A stretch of 64,000 nt of DNA from the NCBI RefSeq assembly GCF_002101555.1, contig NZ_LQOL01000050.1:107427-171426 (forward strand), written 5' to 3'. The stretch is from Mycolicibacterium canariasense (GTDB taxonomy: Bacteria; Actinomycetota; Actinomycetes; Mycobacteriales; Mycobacteriaceae). Of the stretch, positions 45,634-54,808 are shown in pieces. The notes beneath the pieces are model-generated. The model searched no databases. It saw only the letters and a program-made list of their open reading frames with translations, and was not told where the DNA came from. Every line of letters begins with the position of its first letter. Within the stretch, counting starts at the first letter, position 1. Position numbers and translations under genes: made by a program.

Positions 45634-46277
45634 CGCACCGGAACCCAGGTGTCGGGTGCGGCGCTCGGCGCGTCCGGCGGGGCGGCCGGGGCATGGTCGA
45701 AGTGGTCGTCGAGGTCGGCGATCACGCGGTAGCCGGCCTCGGTCGCCGGGCGGTCGCCGTAGGCCACGTCGTTGAAAATCTCAGCGGCCCGGGTCAATTC
45801 GTCGTGCAGAGCGGGCAGTGCGGCGGCCGCATCGCGGGCGAGTTCGGTGGCGGTGCGCCCTGGCGCCGGGTCGAGCACCGCGGTCTCCTCCAGCCGCCGC
45901 GCGACCGCACGGAGCCGGTGCCGGATGGCGGCCGCCCAATCCCCTTGCGCGGCACACTGTTGCGCAAGGGCGCGGTGTTCGGCGGATCCGAGCTGGTGGT
46001 TGTCGAACAGGGCGGCGTCACCGCCGCGCCGGGTGTGCATGGTGCGCATGGCCACCCGGATCGCCACCACGGCCGCGATGACGACCAGTAGCGACAGCAG
46101 CCCGATGGTGATCCACCCGCCGGGCACCGACGAACCCGCATTGAACACCTGGTAGAGCAGGTGCTCGAGCCAGGCCCACAGCTGGTCGGTCAGCGACGGT
46201 TTCGGGTAGATGGGCTTGCCCAGTTCGCGTTGCGCCGCCTCGTGGGCGGCGTCGCTGTCGATCTCGAGTCCGGACAC
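45630..46277 (-). CDS. DUF4129 domain membrane protein
   Basis: 215 residues from GTG. One TM (ITIGLLSLLVVIAAVVAIRVAM), then a soluble helical DUF4129 region: EHRALAQQCAAQGDWAAAIRHRLRAVARRLEETAVLDPAPGRTATELARDAA. It is regularly found with DUF4350 and MoxR genes and sometimes fused to transglutaminase domains. Function unknown. Starts 1 bp after the upstream gene's stop. Confidence 0.87.
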   Translation of the reverse strand: MSGLEIDSDAAHEAAQRELGKPIYPKPSLTDQLWAWLEHLLYQVFNAGSSVPGGWITIGLLSLLVVIAAVVAIRVAMRTMHTRRGGDAALFDNHQLGSAEHRALAQQCAAQGDWAAAIRHRLRAVARRLEETAVLDPAPGRTATELARDAAAALPALHDELTRAAEIFNDVAYGDRPATEAGYRVIADLDDHFDHAPAAPPDAPSAAPDTWVPVR

Positions 46278-46278
46278 G

Positions 46279-47406
46279 TCAGGGCCGGCGGATCAGCCAG
46301 AGGTGGTCGGTGCTGTCCGCGGGGGCGACCGGACCGGCAATGGCACCCGTCTGCAACACCAGATCGAAGGCCTCCGCGCGGATCCGGCGATCGGTGTACT
46401 GCAACACGACCACGCCCGCGGTGAAGGGCGAGGTGAGGATCTGCCCGATCGCCGCACCCACGGAGATCAGCACCAGTCCGGCCACCGCCGCGGCGGTGGT
46501 TTCCGAGGCGAACAGCAGAATCTGGCCGCCGAAGCTGAACGGCACCGCCACCGCGCCGGCGATGATGCCCGCCACCATGGTGGCCAGTAACCGGATGCCT
46601 AACACCCGCCAGAAATCGTTTCGGATCAACGCGAACGAGCGCTGCACCGCGGCGAGGATGGGTAGCCGCTCCAGCACGATGAGCGGCGGGACGAAGCTCA
46701 GCATGGTGCTGAGATACACCACCACGATGATCGTGCCGAGCAGCAGCGGAATGCCGACCAGGAATCCCGAGGCGGCGTTGCCTGCCACGACGGCCACGAC
46801 GGTCAGCCCGACGGCGACCCCGATGAGCAGCACCGCCCCCGCCGCCTCGAGCGCGGTGAATCCGAGCAGTGCCCAGATTCGGCCGCGCAGCCGCTGCCAG
46901 GCCGCGCCGATGGTGATTCCCGATCCGAAGACGGCGCGGCCCACGATGACGGTCAGCAGCCCGGCCAGCACGATGCCCGACACCCAGGTGGCGACGGCAC
47001 CGGCCATGGTGCCCAGGGTGGGGCCGATCAGCGCCACCGCCGGCGCGTCGTCGCCGGTGTAGGCGGAGTCCAGCGCACCGCTGCTGGCCAGCGGGGTGAT
47101 CTGCAGCATCAGCGCGAACAGCTGGGCGATGACCACCACGATGGTGGTCAGTCCCAGGGTGGCTTTGGGGTTGGTCCGAATGTAGGCGAAGGCGCCGTTG
47201 AAGATGTCGGACAGGTTCAGCGGACGCAGCGCGATGATGCCCGGTTTGAGCTCCGGGGCTGGGCCCGGATAGCCGCCTTGATAACCGCCTTGAAAACCGA
47301 GGTGGTAGCCGTGACCCGGTGGGGGATAGCCGGGGTGGCCACCGTAGCCGGGCGGCGGGTAGACCGGGCGGGACTCGGCCCCATACCCACCGGGATCGCT
47401 GTACAT
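46279..47406 (-). CDS. multi-pass membrane protein with Tyr/Gly/Pro-rich N-terminus (MoxR-operon leader)
   Basis: 375 residues from the ATG at 47406 (another Met lies 9 bp upstream). The first 55 residues are YPPPGYGGHPGYPPPG-like low complexity. From about residue 65 (LRPLNLSDIFNGAFAYIRTNPKATLGLTTIVVVI) it has about six helices, with KNDF-like IRNDFWRVLGIRLLATMVAG, resembling the glycerophosphodiester phosphodiesterase membrane-domain family. First gene of the five-gene minus-strand block (this, DUF4129, DUF4350, MoxR, DUF58). Function unknown. Confidence 0.8.
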   Translation of the reverse strand: MYSDPGGYGAESRPVYPPPGYGGHPGYPPPGHGYHLGFQGGYQGGYPGPAPELKPGIIALRPLNLSDIFNGAFAYIRTNPKATLGLTTIVVVIAQLFALMLQITPLASSGALDSAYTGDDAPAVALIGPTLGTMAGAVATWVSGIVLAGLLTVIVGRAVFGSGITIGAAWQRLRGRIWALLGFTALEAAGAVLLIGVAVGLTVVAVVAGNAASGFLVGIPLLLGTIIVVVYLSTMLSFVPPLIVLERLPILAAVQRSFALIRNDFWRVLGIRLLATMVAGIIAGAVAVPFSFGGQILLFASETTAAAVAGLVLISVGAAIGQILTSPFTAGVVVLQYTDRRIRAEAFDLVLQTGAIAGPVAPADSTDHLWLIRRP

Positions 47407-47481
47407 GGCCACCATCCTGTAGTCGACTCGGGTAATTGACAACGTATCCAGGAAGTTCGGGACGGGCGTAGCGTCGCAGCC

Positions 47482-47946
47482 ATGGCGGAACTGAAAGACC
47501 GGCTTCGTGCGGATCTCACCGCGGCGATGAAAGCACAGGACAAATTGCGGACGGCGACGCTGCGGATGCTGATCGCCTCGATTGGGGCCGAGGAGGTGTC
47601 CGGCAAGCAGGCGCGGGAACTGTCCGATGACGAGGTGCTCAAGGTGCTCGCGCGGGAAGCCAAGAAGCGGGCCGAGGCCGCGGAGATCTACACCCAGAAC
47701 GGACGGGGCGAACTGGCCGCCAACGAGCACGCCGAGGCCCGGGTGATCGACGAGTACCTGCCGACGCCACTGACCGAGGCCGAAGTTGCCGACGTGGTCG
47801 ACACCGCGATCGCACAGATCGCCGAGGAGATCGGCGAGCGGCCCGGGATGCGTCAGATGGGCCAGGTGATGAAGGCGGCGACGGCGATCGCCGCGGGCAA
47901 GGCGGACGGGTCGCGGCTATCCGCGGCCGTGAAGGCGCGGCTGTAG
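47482..47946 (+). CDS. GatB/YqeY domain protein
   Basis: 154 residues. LKDRLRADLTAAMKAQDKLRTATLRMLIASIGAEEV at the start, KVLAREAKKRAEAAEIYTQNGRGELAANEHAEARVIDEYLPTPL in the middle and KADGSRLSAAVKARL at the end match YqeY, the small domain related to the tail of the amidotransferase GatB that may bind tRNA. It flanks the MoxR block as in M. tuberculosis (Rv3688c by recall). Converges with, and overlaps by 30 bp, a small gene on the other strand. Confidence 0.92.
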   Translation: MAELKDRLRADLTAAMKAQDKLRTATLRMLIASIGAEEVSGKQARELSDDEVLKVLAREAKKRAEAAEIYTQNGRGELAANEHAEARVIDEYLPTPLTEAEVADVVDTAIAQIAEEIGERPGMRQMGQVMKAATAIAAGKADGSRLSAAVKARL

Positions 47947-48126
47947 GTTGGCCACGGCACGGCGTTCGACCAGCAGGGCGATGTAGTCGCGCACGGTGCT
48001 GGCGACGAAATGCTTGTGGGCGTCGGCGACGGCGGCGGTGACGTGTTCGGCGGGCAGGCCGGCGTATTTTTCCAGTAGCCGCGTCGTCACGTCGTTCACC
48101 TGATCTTCCTCGGTGCGTCTACCCAC
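47917..48126 (-). CDS. small three-helix-bundle protein (hypothetical)
   Basis: 69 residues if GTG at 48126 is the start; the frame opens further upstream at 48156. EDQVNDVTTRLLEKYAGLPAEHVTAAVADAHKHFVASTVRDYIALLVERRAVANL fits the actinobacterial three-helix bundle dimerisation family, often regulatory or stress-linked. No other function is known. The tail overlaps the end of the YqeY gene by 30 bp. Confidence 0.7.
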   Translation of the reverse strand: MGRRTEEDQVNDVTTRLLEKYAGLPAEHVTAAVADAHKHFVASTVRDYIALLVERRAVANLQPRLHGRG

Positions 48127-48268
48127 GCTCAAGATTTTGGGGTAGGGCGGCCGCACCGGTCAACCTGGAGAGCACCGCGCAGCCGGTGACGCTCGACACC
48201 CGTTAAGGGTGCCGAAGCGCCGCCGCGCTGGGGGTGTTCATTGAGTTGACCCGGTTGGCCCCGGGGCC

Positions 48269-49750
48269 TCAGTCCCGGTGTTCGCCCGGACCTTCCGGAA
48301 CCGGCGGCTGCGGGATCACCGGGTAGTCGCCGGTGTAGCCCATGCGCTGGGCCGCCATCGCCGTCACCTTGCCGCGCACCGCGTACCAGCCGCCGACCAG
48401 CATCGGGATCAGCACGATGATCGCGATCAGGTTCCAGACGTTCTCGTAACACATCAGTATGGTGACCGCCGCCAGGAAGACCAGCGTCGCATAGCCGGTG
48501 TAGGGCGTGCCCGGCAACCGGAACTTCGGCCGCTGCAGGATGCCCTTGCGCTCCCAGCGGTACAGCTGGAGCTGACAGGCCACGATCATGGCCCACGTCG
48601 AGATGATGCCAAGCGCCGAGAGGTCCAGCGCGATGTTGAACGCGTCCTCGGGCACGAACAGGTTGAGCACGACGCCGAGCAATGTCAGGGCGCCGGTCAG
48701 GGCGATCCCGCCGAACGGGACGCCGTTGCGGTTCATCTTCGCCGTGAAGGCCGGGCCGCTGCCGTTCATCGCCATCGACCGCAGGATGCGCCCGGTGGAG
48801 TACAGCCCGGCGTTGAGACTGGACATCGCGGCGGTGAGCACCACCAGATTCATGATGCCGCCGGCCGCGGGTACCCCGATCTTGGAGAAGAACGTCACGA
48901 ACGGGCTCTCACCCTTGTGGAATTCGGTGTAGGGCAACAGCAGCGCGAGCAACACCAGGGAGCCGACGTAGAACAAGGCGATGCGCACGATCACCGAGTT
49001 GATGGCCCGTGGCATCACCTTGGGGGGATCCGCTGTCTCGCCCGCCGCGATGCCGACCAGTTCGACTGCGGCATAGGCGAAGATCACACCCGAGGTCACG
49101 ACCACCAGCGGGAAGATACCGACCGGCAGCAGGCCACCGTTGTCGGCGATCACACCCAAACCGGTGGCCTGGCCGTTGATCTCGAAACGTCCGGCCAGGA
49201 ACACGATACCGACGATGAGGAAGGTCACCAACGCGGCGACCTTGATGATCGACGCCCAGAACTCCATCTCGCCGAACAGCTTCACGGAGATGATGTTCAT
49301 GGTCAGGACGATGCCCAGCGCAATGAGGGCGATCAGCCACTGCGGGACCGCCTCGAACATCCCCCAGTAGTGCATATACAGCGCGACCGCCGTGACGTCC
49401 ACGATCGCAGTGGCCGCCCAGTTGAAGAAGTACAGCCAACCCGTCACGAAAGCGGTCTTCTCGCCGAAGAATTCGCGCGCATAGGAGACGAACGAGCCCG
49501 ACGACGGACGATGTAGCACCAGCTCGCCGAGGGCGCGCAGGATGAAGAACACGAAGATGCCGCAGACCGCGTACACCAGGAACAAGCCCGGTCCGGCGCT
49601 GTTCAGCCGGCTGCCTGCACCCATGAACAGGCCGGTGCCGATCGCCCCGCCGATGGCGATCATCTGGATCTGGCGAGGTTTGAGGGCCTTGTGATAGCCC
49701 TCGTCCTCGTGGCTCAGGGCTGAATTGTCGTACGTCGATTCTGTGGTCAT
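48269..49750 (-). CDS. ansP: L-asparagine permease (APC family)
   Basis: 493 residues, 12 predicted helices. [29 protein letters not shown] (about 18-46) is the amino-acid-permease consensus, followed by [73 protein letters not shown] and [13 protein letters not shown], all closely resembling recalled mycobacterial AnsP. It imports L-asparagine, another amide-nitrogen source, with protons. Single gene; upstream is a short divergent-free gap before the kinase. A closely related permease specificity (GABA, aromatic) is a less likely alternative. Confidence 0.87.
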   Translation of the reverse strand: MTTESTYDNSALSHEDEGYHKALKPRQIQMIAIGGAIGTGLFMGAGSRLNSAGPGLFLVYAVCGIFVFFILRALGELVLHRPSSGSFVSYAREFFGEKTAFVTGWLYFFNWAATAIVDVTAVALYMHYWGMFEAVPQWLIALIALGIVLTMNIISVKLFGEMEFWASIIKVAALVTFLIVGIVFLAGRFEINGQATGLGVIADNGGLLPVGIFPLVVVTSGVIFAYAAVELVGIAAGETADPPKVMPRAINSVIVRIALFYVGSLVLLALLLPYTEFHKGESPFVTFFSKIGVPAAGGIMNLVVLTAAMSSLNAGLYSTGRILRSMAMNGSGPAFTAKMNRNGVPFGGIALTGALTLLGVVLNLFVPEDAFNIALDLSALGIISTWAMIVACQLQLYRWERKGILQRPKFRLPGTPYTGYATLVFLAAVTILMCYENVWNLIAIIVLIPMLVGGWYAVRGKVTAMAAQRMGYTGDYPVIPQPPVPEGPGEHRD

Positions 49751-49857
49751 CCCGCTCCCCGTCGGTGACTGCGTGGTCGCTCGACCGTAAGCCGGGCGGG
49801 CGGTGTGCGAAAGTCGAGCTATGTAAACATTGCGCTACACGGCCCGGCGCGGCCTGC

Positions 49858-50718
49858 CTAACGGCGCCGCGGCAGCGGGACGTCGCGCAAGGTACGGGCG
49901 ACGATATCGATGAAGCCGGCGCAGGATTCATAGCGGGCTGCCGGGTCTTTCGCGAGGGCCTTGGCGAACACCGCGTTGAGTGAACCCGGCAACCACGACC
50001 GGCGAGCGGTGATCATGGGGATAGGGTCGCGCAGGTGCGCATAGGTGATGGCGAACGCCGTGCCGCGCGGGAACGGGGGTGCGCCGGTGAGCCACTCGAA
50101 TACGGTGCATGCCAACGCGTAGAGGTCCGTCGCCGCACTCAACTGCTGGCCCTGCAGTAGTTCCGGTGCGGCGTAGGCGATGGAGCCCCGGACCCGGCCG
50201 TTGCTGGCCAGCGTCCGCACGTCGTCGGCGAGCTGCGCGATGCCGAAATCGGTGAGATAGCTCTGGTGACGGTCGGCGGACAGCAAGATGTTGGCGGGCT
50301 TGACATCTCGGTGGATCACATCCATCGCGTGGGCATAGTCCAGTGCTCCGGCGATCTGCCCGGCCACCGTGACCACGGCTTCGACATCCGGTTCATGGCC
50401 CGCCGCCGGGACCAAGACCGAGGCCGACGGGCCGTCGACGTACTGCATGACCATCCACAACTGCGGTTGTGCCGATGCGGTTTCGCCGTGTTCGTAGGTG
50501 GCCACGATGTGCGGGTGACGCAAGGTCGAGGCGATGGCGAACTCGCGGGTCAGCCGCTCGCGCGCGAGGTCGCGGTTGGTGGCGTCGGTGTGGATGACCT
50601 TGAGCGCCAAGGGTTCGGCCTCACCCGTGCGGTGGACGCGGTACACGTCGGCCGCCCCGCCACCGCCGAGACACGTCTCGACGACGAAGCCGGAGATGAC
50701 GTCACCGGCCTCGAACAC
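49858..50718 (-). CDS. soluble Ser/Thr protein kinase (Hanks type)
   Basis: 286 residues, essentially a bare kinase domain. Gly-loop LGGGGAADVYRV (about 17-28), Lys in ALKVIHTD, catalytic loop VIHRDVKPANILL (about 133-145), metal loop LTDFGIAQLADD and APE-like YAAPELLQGQQ. No membrane helix or sensor domain follows, unlike PknA/B/H; the C-terminus ends PLPRRR. It phosphorylates Ser/Thr of unknown cytosolic targets. A tiny gene and a GGDEF gene follow upstream on the same strand, so signalling genes are clustered. Confidence 0.92.
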   Translation of the reverse strand: MFEAGDVISGFVVETCLGGGGAADVYRVHRTGEAEPLALKVIHTDATNRDLARERLTREFAIASTLRHPHIVATYEHGETASAQPQLWMVMQYVDGPSASVLVPAAGHEPDVEAVVTVAGQIAGALDYAHAMDVIHRDVKPANILLSADRHQSYLTDFGIAQLADDVRTLASNGRVRGSIAYAAPELLQGQQLSAATDLYALACTVFEWLTGAPPFPRGTAFAITYAHLRDPIPMITARRSWLPGSLNAVFAKALAKDPAARYESCAGFIDIVARTLRDVPLPRRR

Positions 50719-50736
50719 CCTGCCAGACTAAGCGCT

Positions 50737-50892
50737 TCACGTCTCGTCGGCGATCTGACGGCGGCTCTGGAAGCGGGCCGGCGCGTCCGGGTCTTCGTTC
50801 TGCCGATCCAGCTGTTCCTGGAGCTCGCGTTGCTCGGCGGTGGCCTGGGTGGCGTCTTCGGGTGTCGGCGGGGGCGTCTGCTGCTGTTCCAT
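50737..50892 (-). CDS. 51-residue Gln/Glu-rich hypothetical protein
   Basis: A short frame from the ATG at 50892 to a TGA at 50737, reading Met-Glu-Gln-Gln-Gln-Thr-Pro at the start and RFQSRRQIADET at the end. The centre (ATAEQRELQEQLDRQNEDPD) is a probable short coiled coil. It sits between the GGDEF gene (45 bp) and the kinase gene (18 bp), all co-directional. Codon positions show the high third-base GC of a real gene. No family recognised. It may be a kinase substrate or partner, which is speculation. Confidence 0.6.
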   Translation of the reverse strand: MEQQQTPPPTPEDATQATAEQRELQEQLDRQNEDPDAPARFQSRRQIADET

Positions 50893-50937
50893 GCGGTTCA
50901 GGGTGGCCACAAACGGCCCGCGGCAAACCGGCGGTTG

Positions 50938-51891
50938 TCAACGGCGCAGCCGTTTACGCCGGTAGAGGTCGTCATCGGCGCCGGCGAACAGGGCTCGCAC
51001 GTGGTCGCGGCGGGGGTCCCCGGCCGCGACACCGAAGGAGACCGCCACCTGATGTCCGGCGGCGAGTTCACCGGCCAGCCGGCGGGCCGCCGCCAGGTCG
51101 TAGCCGGCGACGATCACCACGAATTCGTCGCCGCCGATCCGGCCGAGAACCCCGCGCTCGGGCAACCGTCCGGCCAACTGCTCGGCCACCCGGATCAGCA
51201 GGTCGTCACCGGCCGGATGGCCGTGCACGTCGTTGACCGTCTTGAAGTCGTCCACATCGAACACCATGACGGCCAACGGCTTTCGGGTACGGCGCGCGTG
51301 TTCGGTGAGCCGCCGGGCGTGCTCGTCGACACCCGTACGGTTCCACACCGACGTCAGCGGATCCCGGAAGGCCGCCTCGATCAGCGCCGAGGTGATGATC
51401 CCGAAGACCTCCTGCGCGCCCAGGATGCTGACGGCGTAGATGACCAGCCACAGCCCCGGCACCGGGACCGGGGCCAACAGCAGACCGCCGATGGCGGCCG
51501 CGATCAGCACCGTGGTGGCGATCCGCGCGGGCACCGCGGGATACCAGGTGCGGATGAAGATCGCGACGAACATCAGCGGCACCACCGACCACACCTGCGC
51601 CTCGAGCGCCTGATGGAACAGGATCGACAGGACCGGTGCGGCGGCCAGGCAGACCATGGTCGCCGCCTGCCTGCGGGGACCCGGGCGCGGCCGGGCGATC
51701 AGTGTCAGACCCAGGACCGCGGCGGCACAGGCCAGCAGTTCGCCCCGGCCGTCCGTGCGGGGGACGTCGACCACGTACGAGCTGAACGCCGCCAGGCCGT
51801 AGAGCAGTAGCAGAGCCGTGAACGAGCCCAGCAGCATGCGGCGCTTGAGCTCACCGCCCTGGCCGCCGACCAGCGATCTGGCCCTCCACAT
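50938..51891 (-). CDS. GGDEF diguanylate cyclase with N-terminal membrane region
   Basis: 317 residues. About five to six hydrophobic segments fill residues 15-160 (LLGSFTALLLLYGLAAFSSYV, LACAAAVLGLTLIA, WSVVPLMFVAIFIRTW, ATTVLIAAAIGGLLLAPV). The C-terminal domain has FRDPLTSVWNR, VMVFDVDDFKTVNDVHGHPAGDDLLIRVA and an intact RIGGDEF, so it should make c-di-GMP. No EAL domain is attached. The sensory input would come from the membrane part. Lies upstream of the tiny gene and kinase on the same strand. Confidence 0.9.
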   Translation of the reverse strand: MWRARSLVGGQGGELKRRMLLGSFTALLLLYGLAAFSSYVVDVPRTDGRGELLACAAAVLGLTLIARPRPGPRRQAATMVCLAAAPVLSILFHQALEAQVWSVVPLMFVAIFIRTWYPAVPARIATTVLIAAAIGGLLLAPVPVPGLWLVIYAVSILGAQEVFGIITSALIEAAFRDPLTSVWNRTGVDEHARRLTEHARRTRKPLAVMVFDVDDFKTVNDVHGHPAGDDLLIRVAEQLAGRLPERGVLGRIGGDEFVVIVAGYDLAAARRLAGELAAGHQVAVSFGVAAGDPRRDHVRALFAGADDDLYRRKRLRR

Positions 51892-52012
51892 CGCGTCCTC
51901 CGCATGCCCGCCATTCGATGAAGAGAACCTACCCGCAATGCAAGGACACGCTGATGGGCCGGGCCGAGTGCAGAGGTTCTGGGTGCCGAGCGAGCACGAT
52001 TGCAGAGCAGCG

Positions 52013-52771
52013 TCAGCGGTATCGCCTGCGGTACTGCTTCATCGAATCGTCGCGGACGGCGGCTGCGAAGTCCAGGCGCTCATCCTCCACGTAGCCGACG
52101 ACGCCGAGGGCGGTGGTGACGGCACCAGCCGCCCAGGCCACCCATGCCAGCTTCTCCCCGGCGAACCCGGCAACCCAGGGCGACAAGAAGAGCGCCAGTC
52201 CGATGATGGCGAGCGTCAGGAAGTTGTGGGTTGGCTCGGAGGCGAGTAGCGACCAGACGGCGACTACGGCGATCATTCCGCCTAGGCCGATGGTGACCGC
52301 CGCCCCGGCTGCCGTCGGGCGAAACGCGATTCCCAATAGCACGCTGGCGAGCCCGATGCTCAGCGCCATCCGCCCGATCCAGTAACTCCAGGGCTGGCGT
52401 AGCCGTTGGCTGTCACCCAATTCGGTGATGCCGTACTCGGTCGGCGTGCGGTCCTGCGTCCAGGCGAACCCGCCCAGGATCATCGCGAGGCCACCCGCCA
52501 CCCAGCAGGTCCAAGAGGCCCACCGGTCGTAGCTGTAGCCGTTCCCGACGAAGGGAACGACGAACATTGCCGCACCCACGACGAACAGCCCCCAGTGATC
52601 GGGGGCCCGGTTGTGGGCGAGGAGTGTCAGCGCCCCGAAAAAGGCGACGAATGCGCTGAAGCCGAAGACGAACCCCGACCCGACGCGAGTCGAACTGAAC
52701 GCGAATGACGCGATCGCGGCGCACACACCAATGGTTACCGCAGCCCAGCCGGTCCAAGTCCTCGATTTCAT
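52013..52771 (-). CDS. membrane protein with two SPW repeats
   Basis: 252 residues from the ATG at 52771. About eight helices arranged as two similar halves, each with an SPW-type end: VVPFVGNGYSYDRWASWTCWVAGGLAMILGGFAW (about 75-108) and LSPWVAGFAGEKLAWVAWAAGAVTTALGVVGY (about 195-226). The tail is basic (KQYRRRYR). SPW proteins are found in actinobacteria and archaea with unknown function. No operon partner is evident. Confidence 0.82.
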   Translation of the reverse strand: MKSRTWTGWAAVTIGVCAAIASFAFSSTRVGSGFVFGFSAFVAFFGALTLLAHNRAPDHWGLFVVGAAMFVVPFVGNGYSYDRWASWTCWVAGGLAMILGGFAWTQDRTPTEYGITELGDSQRLRQPWSYWIGRMALSIGLASVLLGIAFRPTAAGAAVTIGLGGMIAVVAVWSLLASEPTHNFLTLAIIGLALFLSPWVAGFAGEKLAWVAWAAGAVTTALGVVGYVEDERLDFAAAVRDDSMKQYRRRYR

Positions 52772-53094
52772 ACACCACACTCAAACACCGTCGCGATCAG
52801 GGCTCTAGGGTCTTACGGCCCTGGCCCGGCAGACATAAGGCTCCGGCGCTCACACACCGGACACTGACGCTGATCGGTTTCACTGACGGGGTGTGCGCTG
52901 TTCGTGGATGGCCACCCGGTAATCGGACCATCGGGACGAGGCAGCGACTCTACAAAGTCCTATTCACCTTGCTCCACGAAATCGCGCACATCCTCTGGGG
53001 ACACGTCGACGACACCCCAATTGCCTCTGCCGTCATGCTGAGCCGAAGACGACAACGGCCCCTTTGTCACGCCGGCGCGGGAACGGCCATGAGT
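52772..53094. other. 323-bp spacer holding a decayed peptidase fragment
   Basis: Between SPW membrane gene and the MmyB-type gene, both minus strand. The only content recognised is the plus-strand ImmA/IrrE-like remnant listed separately. No RNA or repeat is apparent. Confidence 0.6.
52898..53041 (+). pseudogene. ImmA/IrrE-like metallopeptidase remnant with frameshift
   Basis: One frame reads LFVDGHPVIGPSGRGSD (52898-52948); the next reads LYKVLFTLLHEIAHILWGHVDDTP (52948 on), containing the zinc motif HEIAH of the ImmA/IrrE (DUF955) family, in which such a segment normally follows directly. A frame change near 52948 and the missing remainder mark it as a fossil. Intact relatives cleave repressors in stress or mobile-element switches. 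Could be a leftover of an excised element. Confidence 0.55.
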
Positions 53095-53946
53095 CTATTG
53101 AGCGGTGCTCTCGGTCCAGGAGTTGAGGAATTTCAGAGCCTGATGGGTGGGACTGTGTGGAGGTGCGGTCATGGTCATGAGGCGTTGGTCATGGTCGGTG
53201 TCGCTGAGGAAGGTGTTCCACTCCAGGGTCAGTTCGCCGGCGATGGGGTGGCGCAGGACGGTGGTTCCGCTGCTGGAGTCGACGACTTCGTGGGCGGGCC
53301 ACCAGGTGCGGAAGACCGCGTTGCGGGTGCGGAGTTCGTCGACCAGTGTGAGTAGGCGTGCGTCGTCGGGGGTGCGGGCGGCGGATCTGCGCAGGCTGGC
53401 TACACAATCGCGGGCGACGGTGTCCCAGTCGGCGTAGAGCGCACGGACGTCGGGGTGGGTGAACACCAGGTGCACGTAGTTGCGCTGCTTCGGCGGTATG
53501 CGGCTGAAATCGACGTAGATGGCGGCGGCCAGCGGGTTCCACGCGAGGATGTCGAATCGATGGTCGAAGACGAAGGCGGGAATCTCGGTCATCGCGTCCA
53601 GTAGCCGCTGAAGTTGGGGCCGCACCCGGTGCTGTTCTGACGTCCGTCGGCGAGGGACCGGTTTGCCGGCAAGTTCGTAGAGGTAGGCGCGTTGTTCAGC
53701 GTCGAGGCGCAACACGTCGCTCAGGGTCTTCAGGACCGCGAGTGAGGGGGCGATGCGACCTTGTTCGAGTCGGGCGTAGTAGTCGTGGCTGATGGCGGCG
53801 AGGTGGGCGACCTCTTCGCGGCGCAGCCCGGGAACGCGCCGCCGGGCCCCGAGCAGGGACAGCCCCACCTCGGTGGGGTCCAGTCCGTCGCGCCGAGCCC
53901 GCAGGAAGTCCCCGAGGGAACCGGCGGGGTCCGGGCGACTGGTCAT
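53095..53946 (-). CDS. MmyB-type XRE-family regulator
   Basis: 283 residues. XRE helix-turn-helix at about 30-85 (LSLLGARRRVPGLRREEVAHLAAISHDYYARLEQGRIAPSLAVLKTLSDVLRLDAEQRAYLYELAG), then the MmyB-like ligand domain: FVFDHRFDILAWNPLAAAIYVDFSRIPPKQRNYVHLVFTHPDVRALYADWDTVARDCVASLR. This PAS-like domain may bind fatty acids. Divergent from the limonene-epoxide-hydrolase-like gene by 120 bp and likely to regulate it, a frequent pairing with oxidoreductase or hydrolase genes. Confidence 0.92.
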   Translation of the reverse strand: MTSRPDPAGSLGDFLRARRDGLDPTEVGLSLLGARRRVPGLRREEVAHLAAISHDYYARLEQGRIAPSLAVLKTLSDVLRLDAEQRAYLYELAGKPVPRRRTSEQHRVRPQLQRLLDAMTEIPAFVFDHRFDILAWNPLAAAIYVDFSRIPPKQRNYVHLVFTHPDVRALYADWDTVARDCVASLRRSAARTPDDARLLTLVDELRTRNAVFRTWWPAHEVVDSSSGTTVLRHPIAGELTLEWNTFLSDTDHDQRLMTMTAPPHSPTHQALKFLNSWTESTAQ

Positions 53947-54066
53947 CGATCAATTGTTCCAGCAGGCCGACGATCGGAGGGAGGGACTGATTCATCCCAG
54001 GTTGCGCTGAACCGGGGACGGAACTGACCGTTCCGCGCCGCAGGTCGGTACGGCACCGTGGACGTC

Positions 54067-54498
54067 ATGACCACATCGGATGCGACCCACCAGACCACCA
54101 CGACCGCCGACCCCAGTGCCGTGGTGCGGCAATTCCTCGAGCGTTGGAGCGGCTCCAAGGCCGCCGTGTTGGCGTCCTTCGAGGAGTTCTTCACCCCGGA
54201 GACGGTGTGGGAGAACGTCGGCATGGTGACGACCGTGGGCATCGACGAGGCCCGAGCCCTGGCGGAGAGCTTCCCGCCGGGCTTCGAGACGATGACTGTG
54301 GACTTCAAGTTCATCGAGTCGCGGGGCCGCTTCGTGTTCACCGAGCGCGTCGATGACTTCTACAGTGCCACCGGTGAATTGATCGTGTCCGGGCGCGTTG
54401 CGGGCGTCGCCGAGGTCGTCGACGGGCGCATCGTGGAGATGCGCGAATACTTCATCCTCACCGAGGATCCCGCGGAGCCGAGCCCCCCGGCGACCTAA
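54067..54498 (+). CDS. limonene-1,2-epoxide hydrolase-like (SnoaL/NTF2 fold) protein
   Basis: 143 residues (GTG at 54058 is an alternative start). VVRQFLERWSGSKAAVLASFEEFFTPETVWENVGMVTTVGIDEAR near the N-terminus, MTVDFKFIESRGRFVFTERVDDFYS and VSGRVAGVAEVVDGRIVEMREYF match the limonene-1,2-epoxide hydrolase group within the NTF2 fold, which opens epoxides in a concave pocket. The catalytic Asp-Arg-Asp set is not fully traceable (WEN, RVDDF, REYF are candidates). Terpene or lipid-epoxide turnover is possible. Likely regulated by the divergent MmyB-type protein. Confidence 0.78.
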   Translation: MTTSDATHQTTTTADPSAVVRQFLERWSGSKAAVLASFEEFFTPETVWENVGMVTTVGIDEARALAESFPPGFETMTVDFKFIESRGRFVFTERVDDFYSATGELIVSGRVAGVAEVVDGRIVEMREYFILTEDPAEPSPPAT

Positions 54499-54778
54499 GA
54501 CGAGAGGGACGACGTCAGCGTGACAGGCCCCAGCACGTGCGGCGGCGATGGCGCGGCATCGCGACGGTTCGGTCACCTCCGCCGACCTGTTCCCGGATGA
54601 TCTGGAGCTTGTTTCGGCGGCTCTGGACGACGCCCGAACCAGGTCGCTGGAATCTACTGCGGACTGGAACGGAAGAAGACCCCGAACCGGGTAACCGGTC
54701 AGGGCCTCTGTCCTGCGATCACACGAGTCGGGGTATCCGACGCTGCGCGCCGTCAACCCCTTCCCTCGCCTCGGACGA

Positions 54779-54796
54779 ACGAGCAAGCTCGCTCGT
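54779..54796 (-). terminator. hairpin downstream of the tRNA-Pro fragment
   Basis: ACGAGC-AAGCTC-GCTCGT, perfect 6-bp arms, 13 bp beyond the 3' end of the tRNA fragment on its strand. Probably the original terminator of the tRNA gene, marking native chromosome at the left. Confidence 0.45.
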
Positions 54797-54808
54797 CTCT
54801 CGGCTCAG

